A stretch of 64,000 bases of DNA from Noviherbaspirillum soli (GTDB lineage: Bacteria > Pseudomonadota > Gammaproteobacteria > Burkholderiales > Burkholderiaceae_D): the NCBI RefSeq assembly GCF_015352955.1, contig NZ_JACYOX010000033.1, positions 1 to 64,000 on the forward strand, given 5' to 3'. Positions 10,058 through 18,909 of this stretch are shown one piece after another. Positions within the stretch are counted from its first letter, which is position 1. Each line of letters opens with the position of its first letter. The notes beneath the pieces are model-generated. The model saw nothing but the letters and a program-made list of their open reading frames with translations, was not told the origin of the DNA and ran no database searches. The position numbers were made by a program, and so were the translations under genes.

Positions 10058-10565
10058 CTATCGATCCGCACAAGCCCCCCATTCGTCAGCTGGCCTCCAG
10101 GGCTTGCCGCCCTTTACGCGCAGCACCACTCGCTCTCGCCGGCCTGCTCGCCCGGCATGATGTCGATGTCGACGTCCTGGCTGGGAAGGCGTTTCATCTG
10201 CTCCAGGCCCTGCTCGACGTCGCGCAGGTTCAGCAGGTCGCCCGGTGCGGCGGGAAAGGCGCTGCGCCATTGGAACTGCCGGACAGTGTCGGCAAACCGG
10301 ATGGCGCGGATGATGCCGGGCAGCAGGGTCAGCGTGCCGGCCGACAAGTCCTGCTCGGGTACCGTGATGCGGGTCGTGGTGTGGCCTTGTGCCAGCAGTC
10401 GCCGACCGGATCGGCGTCACCCGGCTTCGGAAGCACCCTGACTGCCGGCGTTTGCGCCGATGCATGCCGCGCCGGCATCAGCAAGGCTGCCAGCACGAAA
10501 TATGGCGGCGTGACCAGGCTGACAAGGCGAACGAGGTAATGACATAACAGGGATGTAGGCGTCAT
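10058..10565 (-). pseudogene. Frameshifted, internally deleted remnant of a two-partner-secretion transporter (ShlB/FhaC/HecB type)
   Basis: Three successive frames give pieces of one family. From 10565 a signal-peptide-like start reads MTPTSLLCHYLVRLV and ends in ARHASAQTP. From ~10398 a second frame reads LLAQGHTTTRITVPEQDL, then RAIRFADT and DLLNLRDVEQGLEQMKRLPS with DVDIDIMPGEQAGESE, the typical POTRA region of TpsB outer-membrane transporters. A third frame continues VVLRVKGGKPWR to a stop at 10058. The segment between signal peptide and POTRA is shorter than in intact proteins, and the whole C-terminal beta barrel is missing. No TpsA exoprotein gene is present. The remnant stops 10 bp from a REP-like arm, suggesting loss by rearrangement. 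Confidence 0.75.
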
Positions 10566-10770
10566 GGAGACCATGCCTGGAGCCGGGAACGGCGTGCGCC
10601 ATGCGCTGCGTATGAGGCTGCGCGCTTCAGTCGTGCTTGATGCGGCACAGATAGCAGGACGCCATATGGCGCGCCTTGGCAGGCGACATGGCTGTGCGCT
10701 CACGGCAAATACTGCGAGAGACCCGCCTGGCGATCCGCCGGCGGGAAGGGATCATGGCTGGTGGCTGGTG

Positions 10771-10802
<32 letters not shown>

Positions 10803-10821
10803 ACGGTATCTCAACAGGGGT

Positions 10822-12675
10822 TCAGCCATCAATACCGATGACGCCATCCCCGCCCTGCGCCAGCGCGCTCACCATCTGCGCGCGCCGCGCCAGCACGGCG
10901 GACTGGTTGATATAACCCTTGTCGGTGATCTCGCCGGCATCCACCGAAGCGGGCTCGCTCATCAGCAGCGCTCGGGTGGCATAGGTGGAACTGCCGCCGC
11001 CCAGGCCACGCATCGCACGCAGTCCCTGCCGCACCCTGTCGCGCACCGCCGGATGCGCCAGCGCCTCCGCCGCCGGCGCACCGGCCGGCAGGCCTGCCAG
11101 CGCGCGGCAGGCCGGCAGACTGGCGAACACCAGGAAGCCGATCTGCTCGCCATCATGGCCGGTCACCACGATGTCCTGCGCCACCGGCGCCAGCAGCTCG
11201 ATGCCCTTGATGCGCACCGCGCCGACATTGACCCAGGTGCCGCTGGAGAGCTTGAAGTCTTCCGCCACGCGGCCGTCGAACACCAGTCCCGCTTCCGGTT
11301 TGCTCTCGTCGGCAAAGCGCACCGCGTCGCCGATGCGGTAATAGCCTTCCTCGTCGAAGGCCCTTGCAGTCAGCTCCGGCTGGTCGAGGTAGCCGGGCGT
11401 GACGTTCGGGCCGCGCACCCTAATTTCCAGCTTGCCGCCGGCAGGCAGCAGCTTCAGTTCCACGCCGGGCGCCGGCAAGCCGATCACGCCGGAGCGCGGC
11501 GCCTGGAAATGGCAATCGGTGGCCAGCGGCGCGGTCTCGGTCGAACCCCAGGCAGTGACCATGGGCACCGGCTGGCCGGTTTCCTGGACCGACAGCGCGA
11601 TCAGATCTTCCCACAGGTTCTGCGGCAGGGCCGAGCCGGCGTAGAACATCAGCTGCAGCCTTGAGAAGAAATTGCGGCGCAGCGCGGCGTCGGTACGCAA
11701 GGCCGACACCAGCATGTCGAAGCCGCGCGGCACATTGAAGTACAGCGTCGGCGCGATCTCGCGCAGATTGGCGATGCTGGCGTCGAACAGGCCGGGCGCC
11801 GGCTTGCCGCCATCGATATGCAGCGTGCCGCCATGGCGCAGCACGAGGTTGAAGTTATGGTTGCCGCCGAAAGTGTGGTTCCAGGGCAGCCAGTCGACGA
11901 TCACCGGCGGCGTGTCGGCCAGGAAGGGCCAGAGCTGGGCCTTGGCCTGCTGCGAGGCGCAGAGCATGCGCTGGGTATTGATCACGCCCTTGGGCTCGGC
12001 GATGGAGCCGGAGGTGAACAGGATCTTGGCCATCGTATCCGGGCCAACCAGCGCATGCCGCGCATCGACCGCGGCCTCGTCCTCGTGCGCCAGCAGGCTG
12101 GAAAACGGCTGCGCGCCGGCGGGCACATCGCCATCGTCCGACACCACCAGCGCCGCCTGGTGCAGGCCCTCGATGGCGGCCAGCGCGGCGCCGTAGCGCT
12201 GCGCCGACGCCGCATACAGCAGGCCGGGCCGCAGGCGCGCCACCAGCGCGCGCAGCTTGGCATGGTCGCGCGACATCAGTGAATAGGCCGGCGACAGCGC
12301 GGCATACGGTATGCCCACATGCAGGCAGGCCAGCATCAGCAGCGCATGCTCGATGCTGTTGTCCGACAGCACCGCCACTGGTCGCCCTTCCGGCAGGCCC
12401 ATCTGCAACAGGCTTGCGGCAATGCGCCTGACCTGTTGCCGCGCCTGGCCATAGCGCAGTTCGCGCCATGCGCCATCGGCGGCGCGCTCGGCCAGGAAAA
12501 GCCGCTGCGGCGCCTCGTCCGCCCAGTGTTCCAGGTCCGCGCCGACGCAGCGCGGATAGGCCTGCAGCGGCTGCGGCGAAGACAGCAGGATCGCGCCGTC
12601 GTCGCGCCGTGACAGCCGCACCCGCGGCGCGGCGAACAGCCGCGCCGGGTCGCGCTCGATATCCGCGGATCCCAT
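10822..12675 (-). CDS. Feruloyl-CoA-synthase-like acyl/aryl-CoA ligase
   Basis: 617 aa, the length of the feruloyl-CoA synthase group of ANL adenylating enzymes. It should activate a carboxylic acid with ATP and CoA. The P-loop-like motif reads ILFTSGSIAEPKGV (~216-229; the usual TSGSTGxPKG is altered at two positions). The adenine motif is AWGSTETAP (~373-381). The C-terminal lysine region contains GEITDKGYINQ. It is the last gene of a minus-strand series after a binding protein, hotdog thioesterase and FAD monooxygenase, so an aromatic or hydroxycinnamic acid substrate is likely but not proven. It begins 9 bp after the binding-protein stop. Confidence 0.85.
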   Translation of the reverse strand: MGSADIERDPARLFAAPRVRLSRRDDGAILLSSPQPLQAYPRCVGADLEHWADEAPQRLFLAERAADGAWRELRYGQARQQVRRIAASLLQMGLPEGRPVAVLSDNSIEHALLMLACLHVGIPYAALSPAYSLMSRDHAKLRALVARLRPGLLYAASAQRYGAALAAIEGLHQAALVVSDDGDVPAGAQPFSSLLAHEDEAAVDARHALVGPDTMAKILFTSGSIAEPKGVINTQRMLCASQQAKAQLWPFLADTPPVIVDWLPWNHTFGGNHNFNLVLRHGGTLHIDGGKPAPGLFDASIANLREIAPTLYFNVPRGFDMLVSALRTDAALRRNFFSRLQLMFYAGSALPQNLWEDLIALSVQETGQPVPMVTAWGSTETAPLATDCHFQAPRSGVIGLPAPGVELKLLPAGGKLEIRVRGPNVTPGYLDQPELTARAFDEEGYYRIGDAVRFADESKPEAGLVFDGRVAEDFKLSSGTWVNVGAVRIKGIELLAPVAQDIVVTGHDGEQIGFLVFASLPACRALAGLPAGAPAAEALAHPAVRDRVRQGLRAMRGLGGGSSTYATRALLMSEPASVDAGEITDKGYINQSAVLARRAQMVSALAQGGDGVIGIDG

Positions 12676-12684
12676 GCGAGCCTC

Positions 12685-13830
12685 CTATTTGGCGTCGCCC
12701 AGCAGCTTCCATTCGCCCTTGTCGATGCGCACCAGCACCCGGGCCCGGTCGTCATGGCCGTAATGGTTGGTCGGGCTCATGTTGAACACGCCATGCGCGC
12801 CCACCACTTCCCGGCCCGACTCGATCGCGTCGCGCAGCGCCTGGCGGAAGGCCGGCGTGCCCGGCTGGCCGCCCTTGAGCGCGGTCGGCACTGCGGCCTC
12901 GAACAGCTTGTAGGCATCGAGCATGTGCGCGCCAAAGGACGACACCGAGCCGGCGCCGTATTTCTCCTCGTACTGGCGGGTGTACTCGACGCCGACCTTC
13001 TTCGAAGGATGGCTGTCGGGCAGCTGCGCCGCCACCACCACCGGACCCACCGGCAGCACCGCGCCTTCCACGGCCTTGCCGCCCACGCGCATGAATTCCT
13101 TGTTGGCCGCGCCATGGCTCTGGTAGATCTTGCCCTTGTAGTTGCGCTCGGCCAGCGCGGTCTGCGGCAGCGCCGCCGGGGTGCCCGAACCGGCGATCAT
13201 GATGGCGTCCGGGTTGGCCGCGACCAGCTTGACGACCTGGCCGGTGACGCTGGTGTCGGTCCGGTTGTAGCGCTCGCTGGCCACCACCTTGATGCCGGCC
13301 GCTTCCGCCGCCTTGGTCATCTCGCGCGCCCAGCCTTCGCCGTAGCCGTCGGCAAAGCCGATGAAGCCCAGCGTCTTGACGCCGGCCGCCTTCATGTGGC
13401 TGGCCAGCGCCTGCGCCATCAGCGCATTGTGCTGCGGCACGACGAAAACCCAGTTCTTTTTCGCATCGGCCAGCTCCACCGGCGCCAGCGCAATCTGCGG
13501 CGTCTTGGTTTCGCTGGCGACCTCGGCGATGGCCAGCGCGGTGGGCACGGCCGACGAGCCGAAGATGATGTCGGCATTGTTCTCGGTGACGAACTTGCGC
13601 GCGTTCTTGTTGGCTTCGGTCGGATTGGTGGCGTCGTCGAGAATCACGTAGTTGATCTTCTGCCCCGCCACGCTGGTGGGCAGCAGCGCCGCCGTGTTCT
13701 TCTCGGGTATGCCCAGCGAGGCCGCCGGACCGGTGGTCGATACGGAAATGCCCACCGTGATGTCGGCCCAGGCCGGCAGCGCGGCGAAGGCAAGGGCGAT
13801 GGCGGCGGCGATGCGGTTTGCTGATGTCAT
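12685..13830 (-). CDS. ABC transporter substrate-binding protein, branched-chain amino acid/aromatic type
   Basis: 381 aa. Residues 1-~22 are a signal peptide ending in ALPAWA, followed by the type-I binding fold (DITVGISVSTTGPAASLG). These LivJ-like proteins bind amino acids or aromatic carboxylates in the periplasm. The start at 13830 has a GGAGACC ribosome site; a much longer upstream open frame is only chance GC-rich coding. No permease or ATPase genes are adjacent, so it is an orphan binding protein. Being embedded between a thioesterase and a CoA ligase, its ligand is probably the substrate of that catabolic operon. Confidence 0.9.
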   Translation of the reverse strand: MTSANRIAAAIALAFAALPAWADITVGISVSTTGPAASLGIPEKNTAALLPTSVAGQKINYVILDDATNPTEANKNARKFVTENNADIIFGSSAVPTALAIAEVASETKTPQIALAPVELADAKKNWVFVVPQHNALMAQALASHMKAAGVKTLGFIGFADGYGEGWAREMTKAAEAAGIKVVASERYNRTDTSVTGQVVKLVAANPDAIMIAGSGTPAALPQTALAERNYKGKIYQSHGAANKEFMRVGGKAVEGAVLPVGPVVVAAQLPDSHPSKKVGVEYTRQYEEKYGAGSVSSFGAHMLDAYKLFEAAVPTALKGGQPGTPAFRQALRDAIESGREVVGAHGVFNMSPTNHYGHDDRARVLVRIDKGEWKLLGDAK

Positions 13831-13892
13831 GCTGGTCTCCTCTGTCGTTGTTTTATTGGTTGATGACTGCGCGGATGATGATTCGGACGAAG

Positions 13893-14336
13893 CTAGCCCG
13901 GCGCTTCTGGTGCCGGCCGGCGCAGCACCGACATCGTCAGGCGCGATACGCATACCAGCGCACCGGCCTCGTTGGTGATATGGATCTGCCACACGTGGGT
14001 GGACTTGCCGATGTGCAGCGGACGGGCGGTGCCGGTGACCCAGCCGCTGCTGGCGCCGCGCACATGGTTGGCATTGATGTCCAGGCCCACGCAATAGAAT
14101 TTCTCCTGGTCCACGCACAGGTTGGCGGCGCAGCTGCCCACCGACTCGGCCAGCAATGCCGAAGCGCCGCCGTGCAGGATGCGAAACGGCTGCACGGTGC
14201 GGGCGTCGACCGGCATGCGCGCGGCCAGCCAGTCCTCGCCGATGGCGCAGAATTCGATGCCGAGATGGCCTTCGGCGGTATCCACATGCCGCTCTTTCAG
14301 GTCTTCCAGCGTGAATGATTTCTTCCAGATCGCCAT
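13893..14336 (-). CDS. PaaI/YdiI-type hotdog-fold thioesterase
   Basis: 147 aa, single hotdog domain. The motif RILHGGASALLAESVGS (HGG at 55-57, Glu64) is the catalytic region of PaaI/MenI-type thioesterases, which hydrolyse aryl- or acyl-CoA esters. The neighbouring CoA ligase makes CoA thioesters, so this enzyme may recycle CoA from dead-end products or release the pathway product. It lies 27 bp downstream of the monooxygenase stop and 62 bp upstream of the binding protein, on the same strand. Confidence 0.9.
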   Translation of the reverse strand: MAIWKKSFTLEDLKERHVDTAEGHLGIEFCAIGEDWLAARMPVDARTVQPFRILHGGASALLAESVGSCAANLCVDQEKFYCVGLDINANHVRGASSGWVTGTARPLHIGKSTHVWQIHITNEAGALVCVSRLTMSVLRRPAPEAPG

Positions 14337-14363
14337 GCGGCTCCCTTGATTGGGTTGAGAGGT

Positions 14364-15620
14364 TCAGCGCTTGGGCGCGGCGGCCAGCGACTGCTTGTCG
14401 AAGCCGGCAAGGCGCTTGTAGCGCTGGGATATGGCTTCCCGCTCGGCATAGGGAATCACTTCGTCGATACTGTAAAAACCGTTGGGCGCCCTTTCCTCGG
14501 CCATCTGCATCACCTGCTCCGGTCCGTTCATGCGGTTGCGCAGCACGATGCCGGCGGTGCGCGGCAGCCGCTCGGCCTCGTACTCCTTCAACGCATACAG
14601 CAGGCTGCTGCGGCCTTCGCCGCACTCGGCAAGGCAGTCGGCCAGGTAGCGGGCATCGAGGATCGCCTGCGCGCTGCCATTGGAGCCGATCGGGTACATC
14701 GGATGGGCGGCGTCGCCCAGCAGCGTGACCCGGCCCACGGTCCAGCGCGGCAGCGGGTCGCGGTCCACCAGCGGGAATTCGTAGATGGTGGCTGCGCCCT
14801 CGATGATGGCCGGGATGTCGATCCAGTCCCATTTCCAGTCGGCGAATGCGGGCGCGAACACCGAGCGGTCGACCCGCTTGTTCCAGTCGGTCGTCGGCGG
14901 CGCGCCGTCCGGCACGCGCAGTTCCGCGATCCAGTTGATCAGCGAGCGGCCCTGTCGCCGCAGCGGCTCGGAAATCGGGTAGGCGACGAACTTCTGGTCC
15001 TGGTGCCCTGCCATGAACATCGAGCGGCCATCCATGAACGGCTGGGTCTCGGTGATGGCGCGCCACAGCATGCGCCCGGAAAAGCGCGGCTCGTCGCCGA
15101 CCGGATGCAGGAGGCGCCGCAGCGCCGAGTGGATGCCGTCGGCGCCCACCAGCACGTCGGCCCGGGTTTCCACCAGCGCATTGTCGGTGCGGCGCCGCAA
15201 GCGCGCCACCACGCCGGCATCGTCCTGTTCGAAGGATTCAAGCGCATGGCCCTGGTGCACCTTGTCCGCGCCGATGCGCTGCGTGGCGGCCCGCAGCAAT
15301 GCCATCTGCAGCGCGCCGCGATGGATGGAAAACTGCGGCCAGTCATAGCCGGCGGCGCGGCCGCGCGGCTCGGCCCAGATCTGCTGTCCATGCCGGTTGT
15401 AATAGGCCAGCTGGGAGGTCTTGATGCCGATCTCCGCCAGCGTGTCTTCCAGCCCGAGTTCGGATAGCTCCTTCACCGCATGGGGCAGCAGGTTGATCCC
15501 CACGCCCAGCGGCTTCAATTCCTCAACGGCTTCCCATACTTCAGCCTCGATGCCGCGCTTGTGCAGCATGAGCGCCAATGCCAGCCCGCCGATGCCGGCG
15601 CCGGCTATTGCGATCTTCAT
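14364..15620 (-). CDS. Flavin-dependent monooxygenase, PhzS-like group A hydroxylase
   Basis: 418 aa. It has the N-terminal FAD motif GAGIGGLALALML (~8-20), the middle DG motif (LVGADGIHSALRR) and the C-terminal GDAAHPMYPIGSNGS (~297-311). These class A flavoproteins hydroxylate aromatic rings with NAD(P)H and O2. The close relatives I recognise are the phenazine/unknown-aromatic flavin-dependent oxidoreductases rather than classical 4-hydroxybenzoate hydroxylase. The ATG at 15620 has AGGGG six bases upstream; the ATG at 15626 sits too close to it. It is the first gene of the four-gene operon with thioesterase, binding protein and CoA ligase. The actual substrate cannot be read from sequence. 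Confidence 0.87.
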   Translation of the reverse strand: MKIAIAGAGIGGLALALMLHKRGIEAEVWEAVEELKPLGVGINLLPHAVKELSELGLEDTLAEIGIKTSQLAYYNRHGQQIWAEPRGRAAGYDWPQFSIHRGALQMALLRAATQRIGADKVHQGHALESFEQDDAGVVARLRRRTDNALVETRADVLVGADGIHSALRRLLHPVGDEPRFSGRMLWRAITETQPFMDGRSMFMAGHQDQKFVAYPISEPLRRQGRSLINWIAELRVPDGAPPTTDWNKRVDRSVFAPAFADWKWDWIDIPAIIEGAATIYEFPLVDRDPLPRWTVGRVTLLGDAAHPMYPIGSNGSAQAILDARYLADCLAECGEGRSSLLYALKEYEAERLPRTAGIVLRNRMNGPEQVMQMAEERAPNGFYSIDEVIPYAEREAISQRYKRLAGFDKQSLAAAPKR

Positions 15621-15804
15621 AATCATCCCCTGATCTGGCGCGCCAGGTGTCCCGGTCGCGTTGCCGCCATGGCGGCAGTGTGGAAGATTCTATAACACAA
15701 GCGTGCGCCATTCGCCCTAAACAGACTAAAGCGGAGGGTCATCAGGCTTTTCTCAAGACTGTTAAAATGTTGCAGTACATCACTATTAACATCAACGACC
15801 GCGA

Positions 15805-17913
15805 ATGGACTCCTCCCTGACTTATCTGACCGGCAGCTATCATCTAGGTCTCGTGTCCCTTTCGGTTGCGGTTGCCATGATGGCTTCCTATACCGCCCTC
15901 AACCTGACCGGCCGCGTGACCGAGACGGAGGGACGCACCAGCCTGCTGTGGCTGGCCGGCGGCGCGCTGGCGATGGGCAGCGGCATCTGGGCCATGCACT
16001 TCATCGGCATGCTGGCCTTTTCCCTGCCGATCCGCGTGAGCTATGAAATCAGGACCACCCTGCTGTCGCTGCTGGTGGCGATCGGCGTATCCGCCTTCGC
16101 GCTGCGCATCGTCACCCGGCCCACCGTGCGCACGCCGCATTTCCTGATCGGCGGACTGCTGATGGGACTGGGCATCTGCGGCATGCATTACATGGGCATG
16201 CATGCAATGCGGATGGACCCGGCAATTCACTACGACCCCGCCGGCTTCCTGGCATCGGTGGCGATTGCCGTGGTCGCCTCGATCGCGGCGCTGTGGCTGG
16301 CCTTCACGCTGCGCGCCGGCCATAACCTGGCCGCCCATGCGAAGAAGGCCGGCGCCGCGGTGATCATGGGCCTGGCCGTGATCGCGATGCACTATACCGG
16401 CATGGAAGCGGCGCGCTTCGACATGGCAAGCATCTGCATGGTCGAAGGCGGCGTCGACGGCAACTGGCTGGCCGCGCTGGTCGGCCTGGCGTCGCTGTCG
16501 CTGTTGAGCATTACGCTGCTGCTGTCGGTGGTGGATTCGCGGCTGGCTTCGCGCACCGCGGGCCTGGTGAATTCCCTGAGCCATGCCAACCGGCAGCTGC
16601 ACCATATGGCGCTGCATGACAGCCTGACCCGGCTGCCCAACCGCAGCCTGCTGGAAGACCGGATCTGCCAGGCCATCGCCTCCGGCCAACGCTCGGGCAA
16701 GGGCTTTGCGCTGATGTTCCTCGATCTCGACCGCTTCAAGACCATCAATGACTCGCTGGGCCATCACTACGGCGACAAGCTGCTGCAGGGCGTGGCCGAG
16801 CGCCTGGGCCAGGCGCTGCGGGCGCAGGACACCGTGGCGCGTCTGGGCGGCGATGAATTCGTGGTGCTGCTGGCCGAAGTGGCCGCGCCCGAGGTTGCGG
16901 CCAATGTCGCCCAGAAGCTGCTGGAGCGCCTGGCCCTGCCGATCGAGGTGGAAGGCCAGGAGCAGAATGTGTCGGTCAGCATTGGCATCAGCCTCTATCC
17001 GGAAGACGGCAGCCAGCTGCGCGACCTGATGAGCAATGCCGACAGCGCGATGTACCACGCCAAGAAGATGGGCCGCGCCAACTTCCAGTTCTTCACGCCG
17101 CAGATGAATGCCGCCGCCGGCGCCCGCCTGGCATTGGAACGCGACCTGCGCCGCGCACTCGACCTGGGCGAGTTCGAACTGCATTACCAGCCCAAGGTCG
17201 ATGTCGCCAGCGGCGCGGTGCATGCGATGGAAGCGCTGGTGCGCTGGCGCAGCCCGGAACGCGGCCTGGTGCCGCCCAACGACTTCATCCCGGTGGCCGA
17301 GGACATTGGCCTCATCATCCCGCTGGGCGCCTGGGTGCTGCGCGAGGCCTGCCGCCAGAACCGCGCATGGCAGCTGGCCGGCCTGGCGCCGCTGCGGGTG
17401 GCGGTGAACCTGTCGGCCTACCAGTTTGCCCAGAACAATCTGCCCGACTTCGTCGCTGGCGTGCTGACGGAAACCGGCATGGCGGCGAGCTGCCTGGAAC
17501 TGGAAGTGACGGAGAGCGTGGTGATGCACAACCCGGCCGAAGCGGCGCAGATCCTGGAGCGGCTGCATGCGCAGGGCATCCATATTTCCGTGGACGACTT
17601 CGGCACCGGCTATTCCAGCCTCAGCTATCTCAAGCAGTTCCGCCTCGACACACTGAAGATCGACCGCTCCTTCGTGCGCGACATCAGCTCGGATGCCGAC
17701 GACGCCGCCATCGTGCGCTCGGTGATCGCGCTGGCCCATAGCCTGCGGCTGCGGGTGATCGCGGAAGGCGTGGAAACCGACGAGCAGCTGGCCTACCTGC
17801 GCCAACTGGGCTGCGACCACTACCAGGGCTACCTGAGCAGCAAGCCGCTGCCCGCTGCGGAATTCGAGGTGCTGCTGCGCGCGGCGCAGGCGGCGGAAGC
17901 GAACGCGGCCTGA
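15805..17913 (+). CDS. MHYT-GGDEF-EAL cyclic-di-GMP turnover protein
   Basis: 702 aa. The N-terminal ~230 residues form a seven-helix MHYT sensor with MHFIGM, MHYMGM and MHYTGM repeats, thought to bind a metal and possibly O2, CO or NO. A GGDEF domain follows (LGGDEF at ~349-354, intact) and then an EAL domain (EALVRW near 475, DDFGTGYSSLSYL later, both intact). It may therefore act as diguanylate cyclase, phosphodiesterase or both; sequence does not decide. It is monocistronic, divergent from the monooxygenase operon, and followed by a terminator hairpin. Its layout resembles Pseudomonas MucR/YkoW-type proteins. Confidence 0.94.
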   Translation: MDSSLTYLTGSYHLGLVSLSVAVAMMASYTALNLTGRVTETEGRTSLLWLAGGALAMGSGIWAMHFIGMLAFSLPIRVSYEIRTTLLSLLVAIGVSAFALRIVTRPTVRTPHFLIGGLLMGLGICGMHYMGMHAMRMDPAIHYDPAGFLASVAIAVVASIAALWLAFTLRAGHNLAAHAKKAGAAVIMGLAVIAMHYTGMEAARFDMASICMVEGGVDGNWLAALVGLASLSLLSITLLLSVVDSRLASRTAGLVNSLSHANRQLHHMALHDSLTRLPNRSLLEDRICQAIASGQRSGKGFALMFLDLDRFKTINDSLGHHYGDKLLQGVAERLGQALRAQDTVARLGGDEFVVLLAEVAAPEVAANVAQKLLERLALPIEVEGQEQNVSVSIGISLYPEDGSQLRDLMSNADSAMYHAKKMGRANFQFFTPQMNAAAGARLALERDLRRALDLGEFELHYQPKVDVASGAVHAMEALVRWRSPERGLVPPNDFIPVAEDIGLIIPLGAWVLREACRQNRAWQLAGLAPLRVAVNLSAYQFAQNNLPDFVAGVLTETGMAASCLELEVTESVVMHNPAEAAQILERLHAQGIHISVDDFGTGYSSLSYLKQFRLDTLKIDRSFVRDISSDADDAAIVRSVIALAHSLRLRVIAEGVETDEQLAYLRQLGCDHYQGYLSSKPLPAAEFEVLLRAAQAAEANAA

Positions 17914-17931
17914 CGCGGCACACCGGATGAA

Positions 17932-17971
17932 GCGGGCGCCGGGCCGGCCGGGCGCCGCCGCCCGCGTTTTT
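17932..17971 (+). terminator. Intrinsic terminator after the MHYT-GGDEF-EAL gene
   Basis: GCGGGCG (17932-17938) pairs with CGCCCGC (17959-17965), with further GC pairing inside the loop. A run of five T follows. It lies 18 bp after the stop codon. Confidence 0.7.
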
Positions 17972-18026
17972 CCAGTCGCCCTTAGAATGACGCCCAGACC
18001 AGCATCCCGTCATCAAAAGGAGAACC

Positions 18027-18860
18027 ATGGAGACCAGTCAGCCAGCAGCGCATGTACTCGACGCCGCCATCGCCCTTGCCCCGGATAACGCAGGCGGCCC
18101 CGGCCACTATCTCGGCCATACCAGCCCGGCCTATGCCAACATGGTCGGTCCGTTCGGCGGCACCATTGCCGCCACGCTGCAGAATGCAATCATGCTGCAT
18201 CCGGAAAAGCTGGGCGACCCGCTGTCGCTGACCGTGCATTACGCTGCGCCCATTGCCGATGGCCAGTTCGAGGTGCAGGCCCGCGCGTTGCGGACCAACC
18301 GCACCACCCAGCATTGGGTGGTGGAACTGCGCCAGCAGGGCCAGGTGGCCGCTTTCGCCACCGCCGTCACCGCGATCCGGCGCGACACCTGGGGCGCCAC
18401 CGATGCCAGCTTCCCGCTGGCGCCGCCGCCCTCCAGCGTGGCGCAGGCGCCGGCCCATCCGCGCGCCGCCTGGACCGGCCGTTACGATATGCGCTTCATC
18501 GCCGGCGGCATGGGCCCGGACCAGAGCGATGCCAGCGGCCATCCGTCCGAAACCCGGCTCTGGATACGCGACCAGCCGCCACGGCCGCTCGACTTCCCGG
18601 CGCTGGCGTCGATCTGCGACGCGTTTTTCCCGCGCATCTTCCTGCGCCGCGCCAGCTGGACCCCGGCCAGCACGGTGGCCCTGACCACCTACTTCCATGC
18701 CGACGCGGCGCAACTGGCGGCGCAGGGCGACGCGCCGCTGCTGGCGGTGGCCCGCGGCCAGCACTACGGCAAGGGATTCTTCGATCAGAACGCGGAGATA
18801 TGGAGCGCCGGCGGCGTGATGCTGGCGGCCAGCCACCAGGTGGTGTACTTCAAGGAATAA
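18027..18860 (+). CDS. TesB-like acyl-CoA thioesterase family protein
   Basis: 277 aa, consistent with a double-hotdog thioesterase. The N-terminal half contains VGPFGGTIAATLQNA, like the GGxxxA motif of TesB-type enzymes. The C-terminal half contains DAFFPRIFLRR and ALTTYFHAD, typical of the second hotdog, and ends with a conserved-looking GQHYGKGFFDQNAEIWS. It probably hydrolyses acyl-CoA, but no substrate can be deduced. An AGGAGAACC ribosome site precedes the ATG. It is a single gene, convergent with the endopeptidase gene on its right. Confidence 0.82.
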   Translation: METSQPAAHVLDAAIALAPDNAGGPGHYLGHTSPAYANMVGPFGGTIAATLQNAIMLHPEKLGDPLSLTVHYAAPIADGQFEVQARALRTNRTTQHWVVELRQQGQVAAFATAVTAIRRDTWGATDASFPLAPPPSSVAQAPAHPRAAWTGRYDMRFIAGGMGPDQSDASGHPSETRLWIRDQPPRPLDFPALASICDAFFPRIFLRRASWTPASTVALTTYFHADAAQLAAQGDAPLLAVARGQHYGKGFFDQNAEIWSAGGVMLAASHQVVYFKE

Positions 18861-18873
18861 AGGCAAAGAGTTC

Positions 18874-18897
18874 GCGGCCGCATGACTTCGCGGCCGC
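18874..18897. repeat. Double GCGGCCGC hairpin between convergent genes
   Basis: Two identical GCGGCCGC octamers (18874-18881 and 18890-18897), each self-complementary, sit in the 49-bp gap between convergent stop codons. They can pair as a GC-rich stem with an 8-nt loop. There is no T-tract, so it is at best an imperfect terminator. Confidence 0.45.
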
Positions 18898-18909
18898 CGC
18901 AACAGCGCA

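Noticed and set aside
12685-15066. A 793-codon minus-strand frame spanning the thioesterase and binding protein
   Set aside because: The N-terminal 400 residues are an out-of-frame reading of the monooxygenase and thioesterase genes; only the part from 13830 is a true protein.
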